Shown: piece after piece, positions 16,841-25,278 of the stretch
How the letters are laid out: each line of letters begins with the position of its first letter
Position numbering within the stretch: the stretch's first letter is position 1
NCBI GenBank assembly: GCA_034003625.1
Contig: JAVEYG010000013.1
Coordinates: forward strand, 33,255 to 97,254
Origin: GWE2-42-39 sp034003625
GTDB taxonomy: Bacteria > Bacteroidota > Bacteroidia > Bacteroidales > Prolixibacteraceae
Direction of reading: 5' to 3'
DNA: 64,000 nucleotides
The notes under the pieces: generated by a model
Seen by the model: the letters and a program-made list of their open reading frames with translations, nothing else
What the model was told of the DNA's origin: nothing
The model's database searches: none
Translations under genes and position numbers: made by a program

Positions 16841-18895
16841 TTATTTGAAATTTAACTGGTAACTCACTCCAAAACTGATCCATCTGCCGGGTTGCCGGAT
16901 ATTACCGATGTCGTTGTACTCCGTGTCAGAAAGATTGGAAACTACGGAATAGATTTCCGCATTTTTGTTTCTCCAGAATAATTTCAGGTTGATCAGCCAA
17001 AATGGGGCATATTCTGCTTCTCCTGTATAACTGCCGTTTTCAAACCGGGTGTATGTCCCGTTTCGGTCTTGCCAGCTTATTTGCCAGTTGGCCCCAAATT
17101 GTTTCCACACCGAATGACAGAATGTAATATCAAATTTATGTTTCAGATTGTCGAGCGCATAATTTGAATAGAAATTATTTTCGCCTTTGTCGAGCCGGAT
17201 ATAGGAATAATTCAGGTTCAGTTTCTTCATAAAAAAAGGCTGATGGAAGAATTTTTCAGGAAGTACCTGCACCTGGATTTCAATACCTGTTGAATAAATT
17301 TCAGTCAGGTTTTGTGTTTCCCATTTCAGTTCCTCGCTGGTACGCACCCAATCGATAATGTCTTTTCCTTTCCGGTAAAAAGCATTCAGATGTCCGTGTA
17401 CTGCTTGTGAATTGAATTTTATTCCACCTTCAAGGGCCGACGATTTTTCTGGTTTCAGTTCGGGGTTTCCTACGTTGGCGGGCCCGTTGTAATAGAGGTC
17501 GGTAAAAGTGGGCATCCGCATCGCAGTGTTAAATGATGAGTATACTTTAACCCGGTCGGTAATCTGGTATGCAAGATCAATTCCGGGATAAATGTTCCAG
17601 TCGAAATCCAGATCGGAAATCCAGTTGGCCATGGCGCCTGCTGAAATACTGAATTTTTGCAGATATATCGAATGTTCGGCAAAATAGGAGAGGTAGGTAC
17701 GTGAATGGGATTTGGTAAAGTAATGCCCGTCTTCGCCGGGAACTTCTATCGGGCCGGAAATTGCTTCGCCGAGTACATTGCTCCATATATTTTCGGAGCG
17801 GAATTCGGCGCCAAAAGCTGTTTTCCCAAATTTTGAGCTGAACCATGCGTTCAGGTTACTTCCGAATACATCGGTTAAATGATAATTGTGAGTGGTATAC
17901 CAACTGGCCGGGTTGTTGCGGAAAAGTTCAAACCGGTCCTGGTGGCGGCGCCAGTAAACTGCCGGGGTAAAATGTAGCTGTTTTCCGGTTTCCATTCTTA
18001 CCGAAGCGAAAGTTGTTTTAACTGCTTCATACTGGTCCGGGTAACTGGGGGTGTAAAAACTGTTTGCACCAAATCCTTTCCTGGTATGTCCCAGTTGGAC
18101 ATCAAGTTTTGCCGGGCTCGTTTTCAGTTGCCCCTGGTAAAAAAGGTTCCGGCTTTCAAAATCAGTATTGTCGATATACCCGTCCGAAGAAATCGAATTT
18201 ACCGCTACAAACTGGTTGTATCTGCCCTTTTGCATATTCCCGGAAATATTTAAGTCACGCAGTTTATGCTGTCCTGCCAGCAGGTCAGCTTTGAGAAATT
18301 TTTCCCGTTCTTCGCCGGTAATAATATTGATAGCCCCTGAAAAAGCGTTGGGCCCATATACACGTGCAGCTGGTCCTTCGAGGATTTCGATTCGGGAAAT
18401 GTGTTTTAAACTGACCGGAAGGTTGAAATTGTGGTGGCCCGTTTGGGGGTCGGAAAGATTGATGCCATTGAGAAGGATTAAAGTCTGGTCGAACGAACCG
18501 CCGCGTACCGAAACATCGGCCTGAACTCCGTGAACGCCCCTTTGCCTGACATCAACACCAAGGGCGTATTCCAAAAGTTCCTGGATACTCTGCACCGGGG
18601 CAGCCTCAATCTCGTCTCTCTCGATTACGGAAACAATCCGTGCCACCTGCGAGAACGTAACAGGTGCTCTTTGGGCGCTGACCTCGATCTCATCAAGATC
18701 AAATTCCATGCTTATCTTCAGGCTGTCGGTTTGGGCAAAAACGGTTTCAGGAATTGAAACAGTTGTGTACACAGCCAGTAGAACACCAATGTGTACCTGT
18801 TTTTTCAAAGCCCTGAACAACGAATAACTTTTGCCTCCCCAACGTTTGAAGACGAACACTTCAGCCCTTTTGGGTTTTGTAAATAGTTTTTTCAT
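16841..18895 (-). CDS. TonB-dependent outer membrane receptor (BtuB/FepA-like, no STN domain)
   Basis: 684 residues. A basic stretch of about 34 residues precedes the hydrophobic signal segment (HIGVLLAVYTTVSIPETVFAQ, in two parts), so the signal peptide is unusually long; no other in-frame ATG precedes the plug. The plug domain is at about 70-185: IQELLEYALGVDVRQRG, VSVRGGSFDQTLILLNG, RIEILEGPAARVYGPNAFSG. A 22-strand barrel follows and ends in the aromatic YQLNFK. The size and plug resemble vitamin B12 and small-metallophore receptors rather than SusC. No cobalamin riboswitch lies upstream, and no ABC transporter genes adjoin, so the ligand stays open. Confidence 0.9.
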   Translation of the reverse strand: MKKLFTKPKRAEVFVFKRWGGKSYSLFRALKKQVHIGVLLAVYTTVSIPETVFAQTDSLKISMEFDLDEIEVSAQRAPVTFSQVARIVSVIERDEIEAAPVQSIQELLEYALGVDVRQRGVHGVQADVSVRGGSFDQTLILLNGINLSDPQTGHHNFNLPVSLKHISRIEILEGPAARVYGPNAFSGAINIITGEEREKFLKADLLAGQHKLRDLNISGNMQKGRYNQFVAVNSISSDGYIDNTDFESRNLFYQGQLKTSPAKLDVQLGHTRKGFGANSFYTPSYPDQYEAVKTTFASVRMETGKQLHFTPAVYWRRHQDRFELFRNNPASWYTTHNYHLTDVFGSNLNAWFSSKFGKTAFGAEFRSENIWSNVLGEAISGPIEVPGEDGHYFTKSHSRTYLSYFAEHSIYLQKFSISAGAMANWISDLDFDWNIYPGIDLAYQITDRVKVYSSFNTAMRMPTFTDLYYNGPANVGNPELKPEKSSALEGGIKFNSQAVHGHLNAFYRKGKDIIDWVRTSEELKWETQNLTEIYSTGIEIQVQVLPEKFFHQPFFMKKLNLNYSYIRLDKGENNFYSNYALDNLKHKFDITFCHSVWKQFGANWQISWQDRNGTYTRFENGSYTGEAEYAPFWLINLKLFWRNKNAEIYSVVSNLSDTEYNDIGNIRQPGRWISFGVSYQLNFK

Positions 18896-18923
18896 CGTTT
18901 ATTCTTTTGTTGAATAAGTGTGC

Positions 18924-18931
18924 CAAAAATA
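18924..18931 (-). promoter_or_regulatory. Candidate -7 box (TATTTTTG) for the TonB receptor
   Basis: The minus strand reads TATTTTTG, 28 bp before the receptor ATG. A TACCT-G-AGGTA palindrome lies just upstream at 18948-18958 and could be an operator. Confidence 0.4.
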
Positions 18932-19148
18932 CAGATTTATCGAAGAATACCTGAGGTACCTGTAGAAAGGGTTTCTATATAAAATACAAAATTAATATTG
19001 AATAAGGGAGGTTTTTGACATGTATTCCGTTGTTAAAGAACATTTGCTATCTCCAACCTTCTCGTTATCAGGAAACGTATATATCATTTTACTATCCGGT
19101 TTTATCCGGATTATAAATTTTTTTTATCAGGAATAAATAAAATCGAAT

Positions 19149-19174
19149 AATAAAAGATGTTAAAATCTTTTATT
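19149..19174. repeat. Perfect 10-bp inverted repeat upstream of the orphan sigma factor promoter
   Basis: AATAAAAGAT (19149-19158) and ATCTTTTATT (19165-19174) flank a 6-nt spacer. It covers the expected -33 zone of the promoter whose -7 box is at 19192-19199, so it is a candidate operator. Confidence 0.55.
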
Positions 19175-19191
19175 TATAATTGCTGAATAAT

Positions 19192-19199
19192 TACATTTG
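19192..19199 (+). promoter_or_regulatory. Promoter -7 box (TACATTTG) of the orphan sigma gene
   Basis: A full TAnnTTTG match, 33 bp upstream of the ATG at 19232. Expected transcription start is near 19206. Confidence 0.5.
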
Positions 19200-19231
19200 G
19201 GGACACAATAACTAATATAAAACATGACGCC

Positions 19232-19738
19232 ATGACACAACTTCAGTTCAACAACGCATTATTGGGGCTACAGGACAAGTTGTTATTTTATGCCCTCAGC
19301 CTGACTTCGGATCAGGAAAAAGCACAAGACCTCCTTCAGGAGACATTCCTCAAAGCGCTTACGTACCGTGACAAATTCGCGCAAAACACCAATTTCAAAG
19401 CGTGGATTTACACGATCATGAAAAACACGTTTATAAACAATTATCGCAGAAACGTAAAAGCGAAAAACACTTTCGACGGTGCAAACAACGAATTTCATTT
19501 GAAATTTTCGAAAGATAAAATGTATCCTTCCCCGGAATCATTTTACAGTTCAAAAGAAATCTCCAAAAGCATCAACCAATTGGAAGACGAATACAGGGTT
19601 CCGTTTACGATGTTCTTAGACGGATATAAATACAAGGAAATAGCTGAACATCTGGATCTTCCGCTTGGTACGGTTAAAAGCCGGATTTTTTTCACCCGGA
19701 AGAAACTTGAAAAGGCATTGAAAGAATTTGCAAATTGA
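19232..19738 (+). CDS. ECF-type RNA polymerase sigma factor without adjacent anti-sigma gene
   Basis: 168 residues. Region 2 is seen in SDQEKAQDLLQETFLKAL and FKAWIYTIMKNTFINNYRR; region 4 in FLDGYKYKEIAEHLDLPLGTVKSRIFFTRKKL. No anti-sigma factor adjoins: the gene is followed by a strong terminator, and the TonB receptor upstream is divergent. Short orphan ECF factors of this type are common in Bacteroidota and are controlled at transcription or by distant partners. The inverted repeat at its promoter points to transcriptional control. Confidence 0.92.
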   Translation: MTQLQFNNALLGLQDKLLFYALSLTSDQEKAQDLLQETFLKALTYRDKFAQNTNFKAWIYTIMKNTFINNYRRNVKAKNTFDGANNEFHLKFSKDKMYPSPESFYSSKEISKSINQLEDEYRVPFTMFLDGYKYKEIAEHLDLPLGTVKSRIFFTRKKLEKALKEFAN

Positions 19739-19776
19739 TTTATTGGTATAATAAGTTGATCATATCGGGTATTAGA

Positions 19777-19808
19777 AATGACTTGCCAGAGGCAGGTCAT
19801 TTTTTTTG
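19777..19808 (+). terminator. Rho-independent terminator of the orphan sigma gene
   Basis: AATGACTTGCC pairs with GGCAGGTCATT (one G-T pair) around a 3-nt loop and is followed by a run of T. Confidence 0.9.
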
Positions 19809-19846
19809 GGGAATAATCTGTATTTTTATAGAAAAAACAAACGATT

Positions 19847-20395
19847 ATGAAATCCATAGCCATTCATCTTGCCGAAGGTTTCGAGGAAATTGAGGCCATT
19901 ACCATTATCGACGTCCTGCGGAGGGCCGAATTTGATGTTGTAACCATCTCTTTAACAGGAGATAAGTATGTTGTAGGCGCACACCGTGTAACGGTAAAAG
20001 CAGACCAGCTTTTTGAAGAAACAGATTATACGGCATTCGATATGATTGTTCTGCCCGGAGGAATGCCCGGGGCGAAAAACTTAGACGGCCATGCCGGGCT
20101 GAAGCAACAAATTGCGGCATTTCATCAACAGGGGAAACCGTTGGCTGCAATTTGTGCGGCCCCGCTGGTTTTTGGAAATATGGGCTTGTTGAAAAACAAA
20201 GATGCTGTTTGTTATCCCGGATTTGAAAGTTATCTGGCCGGGGCGAAGGTCAAATATGACCCTGTGGCTATTTCGGGTAATATTATCACAGGCAGGGGAA
20301 TTGGCGCTGCTTTGCAATTTGCCCTTACGATTGTTGAATTGTTTGGATCGAAAGACAAAGCTGATCAGCTTGCAGAAGGAATGCTGGTACGTTGA
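19847..20395 (+). CDS. DJ-1/PfpI family protein (ThiJ/YajL-like)
   Basis: 182 residues. The nucleophile elbow is AAICAAP with C103, and the conserved glutamate of the DJ-1 family is E16 in GFEEIEA. The length is that of YajL and human DJ-1 without extra domains. The family has been linked to glyoxalase III and protein-repair activities and to oxidative-stress protection; which applies here is not readable. It is a single cytoplasmic gene between two terminators. Confidence 0.93.
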   Translation: MKSIAIHLAEGFEEIEAITIIDVLRRAEFDVVTISLTGDKYVVGAHRVTVKADQLFEETDYTAFDMIVLPGGMPGAKNLDGHAGLKQQIAAFHQQGKPLAAICAAPLVFGNMGLLKNKDAVCYPGFESYLAGAKVKYDPVAISGNIITGRGIGAALQFALTIVELFGSKDKADQLAEGMLVR

Positions 20396-20406
20396 AAGTA
20401 ACAGGA

Positions 20407-20444
20407 AAAGCGAAGGTTCCCATAGTTGGGGCCTTCGCTTTTTC
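20407..20444 (+). terminator. Rho-independent terminator after the DJ-1 gene
   Basis: AAAGCGAAGG pairs with CCTTCGCTTT around a loop, followed by TTTC. It may also stop minus-strand transcripts of the convergent stress operon. Confidence 0.85.
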
Positions 20445-20499
20445 AATATTCTGAAAGACATTTGTTTTTTGGATGGATAGGAAAAAAAACTACCGCATA

Positions 20500-20931
20500 T
20501 CAAAGGATTGCACGCATGCACTTTCCTGCCGTACGGTTCCCGTTGCCATAGTTTTTTTTCCCGGAACTCCTGTGATAGTCCTGTCCGTTTCCCTTTCCTT
20601 GTCCACCCCGGTAACCGGCCTGATAAAAGGTTTCATATTGGGCCCACTGGTCAGGAGTAAGGATTTCTTTCATTTGTTTGCGGTAGGTTTCTTTCACGGA
20701 AAGCATTTTGCTGCGAACGTTGTCTTTCGCTGCAAAATCAGCAGTCGATCTGCGCTCGGTCCGTAAACCATCCATCACTTGCTGGTGCTGGCTGACCAAC
20801 TGATTGATCTGTTCGGTTTGCTGTGACGTCAAACCATTTAGTTTCGTTGTACATTGTCCTGTCCGGTTCTGTGCCATTGCAGCGGTTCCGATTACGAATA
20901 CCCCTGCCATAATTATTGCTAATCGTTTCAT
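20500..20931 (-). CDS. Spy/CpxP-like periplasmic protein, last gene of the stress operon
   Basis: 143 residues with a clean signal peptide (MKRLAIIMAGVFVIGTAAMA, cleavage before QNR). The mature part is helical with an LTxxQ-type motif (LTSQQTEQINQLVSQHQQ) and a second, LTPDQWAQYETFY. This LTP(E/D)Q pattern is typical of Spy/CpxP-like chaperones and metal-responsive periplasmic proteins. The C-terminus is Gly/Asn/Lys-rich. It is fourth after sigma, anti-sigma and the CnrX-like gene, 11 bp downstream of the last. Confidence 0.8.
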   Translation of the reverse strand: MKRLAIIMAGVFVIGTAAMAQNRTGQCTTKLNGLTSQQTEQINQLVSQHQQVMDGLRTERRSTADFAAKDNVRSKMLSVKETYRKQMKEILTPDQWAQYETFYQAGYRGGQGKGNGQDYHRSSGKKNYGNGNRTAGKCMRAIL

Positions 20932-20942
20932 CTTTTAAAAAT

Positions 20943-21470
20943 TTAATGGTTATTTATGTTTCTTCCTCTTCCGCCCTGGTGCCTGCCACGTGGTAATTTG
21001 ACGTCTTCTTCCTGATTCAGCATCGAGTGAAAGATTTGATACAATTTCGTTTGTTGTTCTTCGTTACATATTGTTTTCATCCGGATATAGAATTCAACAG
21101 TTGCATTTTTAAGCTCTGTATGCAAATCGCCGATTTCGCGGGTAATTGTTTCCAGTTTTGCCGTATCCGGGGTTGCCTGTGCCATTTCTTCCAGCATTTG
21201 CAGCCTCAGATTTTCAAGGTTCCGGGTTATTGGATTGGCTGTCCGGTTAAAAGTCCGGTTCATTTCCCTAAACTGTCCGGCCTGTTGCATATCTAAGTTT
21301 AATTGATCGACCAGGAAACGGGTACGCTGTTCGCTGGGTATTTCGGATTTTTGTACTGGTGTTGCGGCTTTCTCTGCATAAATATGATACAGTACCGAAG
21401 CGATGGTTGCCAGATTGGTTGCCAGTAGGATGATGATCAGCCAGATGTATATTTTTGTGAGCTTTTCCAT
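20943..21470 (-). CDS. Membrane-anchored CnrX/Spy-like periplasmic sensor
   Basis: 175 residues. One N-terminal membrane anchor (IYIWLIIILLATNLATIASV) is followed by a periplasmic helical hairpin of about 110 residues with a NLDMQQAGQFREMNRTF segment and a CNEEQQTKLYQIF segment, as in periplasmic heavy-metal sensors and Spy-like proteins. The tail is basic and rich in Gly and His (RGRHQGGRGRNINNH). It lies 5 bp after the anti-sigma gene and may pass a metal or misfolding signal to it, as CnrX does to CnrY; that link is inference. Confidence 0.78.
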   Translation of the reverse strand: MEKLTKIYIWLIIILLATNLATIASVLYHIYAEKAATPVQKSEIPSEQRTRFLVDQLNLDMQQAGQFREMNRTFNRTANPITRNLENLRLQMLEEMAQATPDTAKLETITREIGDLHTELKNATVEFYIRMKTICNEEQQTKLYQIFHSMLNQEEDVKLPRGRHQGGRGRNINNH

Positions 21471-21475
21471 GATTT

Positions 21476-21895
21476 TCAGTTTAAAAAGTAACTTTCAATG
21501 GGTTCGCTGCCTATTTCGTTGAAGTAGAACATTTCATTAGCCGTAGTTTCTGCCGGCTTATTCTCTGTCATTTTCGAGCCTATCAATACTCCGAACCCAA
21601 TCCCGGTAATCAGTAAGGCCGTAAATAATGCCGGTTGCAGGATTCGCTGCAAACTGAATTTTTTCTCCGGTACTGAGCGGTTTTCAATTTTTGCCTTTAT
21701 TGCCTGGTAGAAGTAGGGGTTTACTTCCGGGTTCTTTTCTTTTTCAATAATCGAGAACGAAACCCGAAGGACTTCAAGGAACTCACGACATTCCCCGCAT
21801 CCGGTCAAATGCTCTTTGATTTCCTGCTGCCTTTCTTCCGGCAGTTCACCTTCGAGGTAGAAAATCAAATCGTTGTGGATGTCCCTGTGTTTCAT
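21476..21895 (-). CDS. Zinc-finger anti-sigma factor (zf-HC2 type, single membrane helix)
   Basis: 139 residues from the ATG at 21895 (MKHRDIHNDLIFYLEG). Upstream in-frame starts exist (ATG 21928, TTG 21952), but the zf-HC2 domain fits best with this one. The zinc-binding pattern is in EHLTGCGECREFL (His then C-x2-C). One membrane helix follows (PALFTALLITGIGFGVLIG). The short periplasmic tail ends FLN. It should hold the sigma factor of the preceding gene inactive at the membrane. Confidence 0.85.
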   Translation of the reverse strand: MKHRDIHNDLIFYLEGELPEERQQEIKEHLTGCGECREFLEVLRVSFSIIEKEKNPEVNPYFYQAIKAKIENRSVPEKKFSLQRILQPALFTALLITGIGFGVLIGSKMTENKPAETTANEMFYFNEIGSEPIESYFLN

Positions 21896-21945
21896 TTTGT
21901 GTGATTTTGATGGTATGACACTTTTCATTTTAAAAACTTGCGCTG

Positions 21946-22521
21946 TTAGCAATCTTTTTTGTAGCAGTCGTATAATTTCTCCTGCAAATTCTTTTTTGCA
22001 CGATGGATCAGCGACTCGACCGATGCGAGGGAAACGTTCATCACGTCGGATATTTCCTTGTATGAGAGGTCTTCGTATTTATTCAATGTAAAAGCGATGC
22101 GCTGGTTTTCGGGTAGCGAATCGATAGCTTTGTGTAAAATTACCGCCTTTTGTTTTTCCTGAAGGTTCTGGTCTGGTTCTTCGGACGACAGGCCCGCTTC
22201 GGAATTAGTATAATTCCTTCCGAAAAAAACATCTTCTATACGTTTAAAGAATTTACGTTTTTTGTTATCGCGGATGAAATTGAGCGACTTGTTGACAGCA
22301 ATCCGGTACAACCAGGTTGACACTTTGGATTCGCCCCGGAAGTTTTGTGCTGAATTGAATGCTTCGATGAAAACTTCCTGCGCCAGGTCATCGGCATCAT
22401 CGGCATTGTGTACAAGGCTAAAACAGGTATTGACAACGATCTTTTGATGTTGTTCAACCAATTGCCTGAAGGCAGCTTCGTTTCCTTGTTTTATTTGTTC
22501 AATGAATTGCCGGTCGTCCAT
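21946..22521 (-). CDS. ECF-type sigma factor of the stress operon
   Basis: 191 residues from the ATG at 22521 (MDDRQFIEQIKQGNEAAFR); a TTG 15 bp upstream is possible but unlikely. Region 2 is in DADDLAQEVFIEAFNSA and KVSTWLYRIAVNKSLNFIRD; region 4 in LPENQRIAFTLNKYEDLSYK and SVESLIHRAKKNLQ. It resembles RpoE/SigW-type envelope-stress factors. First gene of the operon sigma - zf-HC2 anti-sigma - CnrX-like - Spy-like. Confidence 0.93.
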   Translation of the reverse strand: MDDRQFIEQIKQGNEAAFRQLVEQHQKIVVNTCFSLVHNADDADDLAQEVFIEAFNSAQNFRGESKVSTWLYRIAVNKSLNFIRDNKKRKFFKRIEDVFFGRNYTNSEAGLSSEEPDQNLQEKQKAVILHKAIDSLPENQRIAFTLNKYEDLSYKEISDVMNVSLASVESLIHRAKKNLQEKLYDCYKKDC

Positions 22522-22632
22522 TCTGCTGAAATTCAATCATAATTTATGAAGTTTTCAGCAATATGACACCAGCAACAGGAAAAACTTGCGGAGCAGGATA
22601 AATTATTTTTAAAATGGTTGCGGATGTTCGTT

Positions 22633-23859
22633 TCAGGATAATGCCTGTTCGATATCTTCCATCAAGTCGTCAGCACCTTCAATACCTACTGAAAGTCGCA
22701 TCATGGTGTTGCGGATGTTCATTTCAGTCCGTTGCAATTCAGTAAACTCATTATAAATTGTAGAATACGGATGGATGATCAGCGATTTGTTATCGTTCAG
22801 GTTGGTTGCCCGTCGGATGATCTTTAACCGGTTCATAAAACGGAAACATTCTTCCTGGCTTTCCAGATCGAAAGTCAGGATGGCGCCCGGCTTTCCTTCA
22901 AATTGTTTCAAAGCCAGTTCGTAATACGGCGATGATGGTAATCCGGGGTAATCAACCCGTGCCACTTTTTTGTGCCTCAATAAAAATTCGCCCAGCGCCA
23001 TGGTGTTTTGGCAACATCGTTCGAAGCGGAGTTCCAGAATATCGAGTCCTGCAATTTGAAGCTGGGCAACTTGTGGCGACATGCAGGCCCCCAGGTTGCG
23101 AAAATAGTTTTTGCGCAAACGGGCGATAAATGCATCTTTCCCGAAACGCCCGGCAAATTCGCGGGTATTGGGATTACTGTTCCAATCGAACGTTCCGTAG
23201 TCGGCAATAGCGCCGCCCACCGAAGTTGCCCCTCCTGAAATAAATTTGGTGGTCGACATCACTTCCACATCTACTCCGAAACGGGCAGCATGAAAGCATA
23301 TCGGCGGTGTCAGTGTACTATCGGCAATCAGAAGCAGTCCGTGTTTTTGTGCCAACGCCGAAAGTTTTTCGATATCGGCAATTTCAAGTTGCGGGTTGGT
23401 GACCGTTTCAAAAAAAATGGCACGGGTGTTTTTGTCGATCAGCCGTTCGGCTTTTTCGGGGAGATTCAGATCGGCAAAACGCGTTTCCAAACCGAAGTTT
23501 TTCAGGCTTTGGGCAAACAAGGCAGCCGTATGCCCAAAAAGATTTTTCCCGGAGATAATGTTGTCTCCCGATTTGCTGACCGCCATGATTACAGCGGAAA
23601 CTGCAGCCATTCCTGAAGCCAGCGCCAGTACCTGATGTGCGCCAGTCAGGGCTTTTAGCTTGTGCTCGAAGTATTCGACCGTCGGGTTACCTGTCCGCGA
23701 ATAGGCATGTGCCGGAAGTTCGCCCCTGAAATTAGCGGCAATATCTTCGGCTGTGTCAAATTCGAATGCCACGGAATGATAGGTTGGCATTGATAATGCG
23801 CGGTGCGGGTCGTTTTTTGCGTAGGGTACATTTAACGAACGGGTTGTAAAATTCTTCAT
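22633..23859 (-). CDS. Trans-sulfuration family PLP enzyme (O-acetylhomoserine sulfhydrylase / methionine gamma-lyase-like)
   Basis: 408 residues of the Cys/Met-metabolism PLP fold. The substrate/PLP loop HAYSRTGNPTVEYFE is at about 51-65, PLP-binding ASGMAA at 81-86, and the Schiff-base lysine is K205 in MSTTKFISGGATSVGG. The sequence after the lysine resembles O-acetylhomoserine (thiol)-lyases more than cystathionine gamma-synthases, but the family cannot be split safely by eye. No SAM riboswitch was seen upstream. A single gene; sulfur amino-acid metabolism in the cytoplasm. Confidence 0.88.
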   Translation of the reverse strand: MKNFTTRSLNVPYAKNDPHRALSMPTYHSVAFEFDTAEDIAANFRGELPAHAYSRTGNPTVEYFEHKLKALTGAHQVLALASGMAAVSAVIMAVSKSGDNIISGKNLFGHTAALFAQSLKNFGLETRFADLNLPEKAERLIDKNTRAIFFETVTNPQLEIADIEKLSALAQKHGLLLIADSTLTPPICFHAARFGVDVEVMSTTKFISGGATSVGGAIADYGTFDWNSNPNTREFAGRFGKDAFIARLRKNYFRNLGACMSPQVAQLQIAGLDILELRFERCCQNTMALGEFLLRHKKVARVDYPGLPSSPYYELALKQFEGKPGAILTFDLESQEECFRFMNRLKIIRRATNLNDNKSLIIHPYSTIYNEFTELQRTEMNIRNTMMRLSVGIEGADDLMEDIEQALS

Positions 23860-24040
23860 GTCGGTTTTCTCATTTAAACTCCATTTCCTTTAACACCAAA
23901 AATGCAATTATGTTTTCACTGCCGTATCAGGTTTTCTCTTCTTTTTTTGAAAATTTTCGGCCATTTTCCTTTTTTAAAACATATATTGTTTGTTCTTTTC
24001 TAAAAATGAATAAATTGCCTCAAATAACCGAATATTGTTT

Positions 24041-25165
24041 ATGGTGATCGTGATCAGGGAAGTTTCCTCAAGACAGGAACTGAAAACATTTATTTATCTT
24101 CCTTCTGAAATTCATAAAAACCACGCCAATTGGGTACCTCCGATTTATATGGATGAATGGATATATTTTGATCCTGAGAAAAATAAGGCGTTTCGCGATT
24201 GTGACCATATTTTTCTACTGGCATGGAACGAAAGTAAAGCAGTCGGGCGTATCATGGGGCTGATCAGTCATAAATACAACGAAATAAAGGGAGAGAATAA
24301 TGGTCGTTTTGCCTGGATGGAAACCTATAACGACCCCAAAATAGCGAAGGCCCTGCTCGAAGCGGTTGAAAACTGGGCGCGGGAAAGAGGGATGCAGAAG
24401 CTGGTTGGGCCGCTGGCTTTTTCCGACAAAGATCCGCAGGGAATGCTGATCGAAGGTTTTGATAAACCGGTGGTAGTTGCATCGAATTGTAATTTTCCAT
24501 ATCAGTCTCAGTTATTGGAAAATGAGGGTTTCAGCAAAGAAGTTGACCTGGTTGTTTATCAGATACCGGTACCGGAACAAATTCCGGGGTTTTATCAGAA
24601 AATAAATGAACGTTTTTCGCAGAAGAATGGAGAACTGAAATTGATGGAGTTTACTTCCCGGAGAAAAGTCAGGCCATTTATCCGCCCCGTCTTTCATCTG
24701 GTAAATAATACTTTTCATGAAATATACGGCTTTGTTCCGTATACCGAAGATGAAATGGACGATATAGCCAACCGCTATTTGTATCTGATCAATCCCCGTT
24801 TTATCAAAATTGTGGTCAATGCAACGATGGATCCTGTTGCTTTTGTTATCGGGATGGCCGATATCAGCAAAGGAATTCAGAAGTGCAGGGGGAAACTGAT
24901 TCCTCTGGGAATATTTCGTGTGATTCTTGCTGCACGAAAATCGAAGCAGCTCAATTTACTGCTTGGCGCAATTGCACCTGATTACCGGGGACGCGGATTA
25001 GATGTGATGATGGGCATTAAAATGCTTGAATCGGCCCGAAAGAAAGGAAAGCTGACCATTGATTCCCATCTTGAGTTGGAATCCAATCATAAAGTGCGGG
25101 CCGAAATGGAAAAACTCGGAGGAAAAGTGTATAAACGCTACCGTATTTTCCAGAAACAACTTTGA
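24041..25165 (+). CDS. GNAT-like acetyltransferase family protein
   Basis: 374 residues from the ATG at 24041; an upstream TTG at 24035 is less likely. The N-terminal half has a degenerate GNAT fold (DHIFLLAWNESKAVGRIMGL, MQKLVGPLAFSDKDPQGMLI) and the C-terminal half a clearer acetyl-CoA-binding P-loop (GAIAPDYRGRGLDVMMGIKM). Similar two-lobe proteins are widespread in Bacteroidota without assigned substrate. No signal peptide or membrane helix. A single gene, convergent with the flavin/Fe-S enzyme. Confidence 0.75.
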   Translation: MVIVIREVSSRQELKTFIYLPSEIHKNHANWVPPIYMDEWIYFDPEKNKAFRDCDHIFLLAWNESKAVGRIMGLISHKYNEIKGENNGRFAWMETYNDPKIAKALLEAVENWARERGMQKLVGPLAFSDKDPQGMLIEGFDKPVVVASNCNFPYQSQLLENEGFSKEVDLVVYQIPVPEQIPGFYQKINERFSQKNGELKLMEFTSRRKVRPFIRPVFHLVNNTFHEIYGFVPYTEDEMDDIANRYLYLINPRFIKIVVNATMDPVAFVIGMADISKGIQKCRGKLIPLGIFRVILAARKSKQLNLLLGAIAPDYRGRGLDVMMGIKMLESARKKGKLTIDSHLELESNHKVRAEMEKLGGKVYKRYRIFQKQL

Positions 25166-25179
25166 AATATAATTAAGCA

Positions 25180-25206
25180 GAATGAAAAATCTGTATTTTA
25201 TCATTC
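25180..25206. terminator. Hairpin between convergent genes
   Basis: GAATGA...TCATTC enclosing AAAAT...ATTTT (one bulged A) in the 113-bp gap between two convergent genes; may end both transcripts. Confidence 0.4.
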
Positions 25207-25278
25207 CGGTCTTTGGAAAGATATAGTTGTAATTCTTCCAATTTGCGAACTGATAAATAATTTTCGGCTCTTTCCGGT

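Larger units (their letters stand above)
18932..19231. other. Intergenic promoter region between divergent TonB receptor and sigma genes
   Basis: AT-rich, with no open frame that looks coding. It holds the divergent promoters, a palindrome at 18948-18958, a TATCCGG direct repeat near 19094-19109 and the 10-bp inverted repeat described separately. No RNA gene or riboswitch was recognised. Confidence 0.6.
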
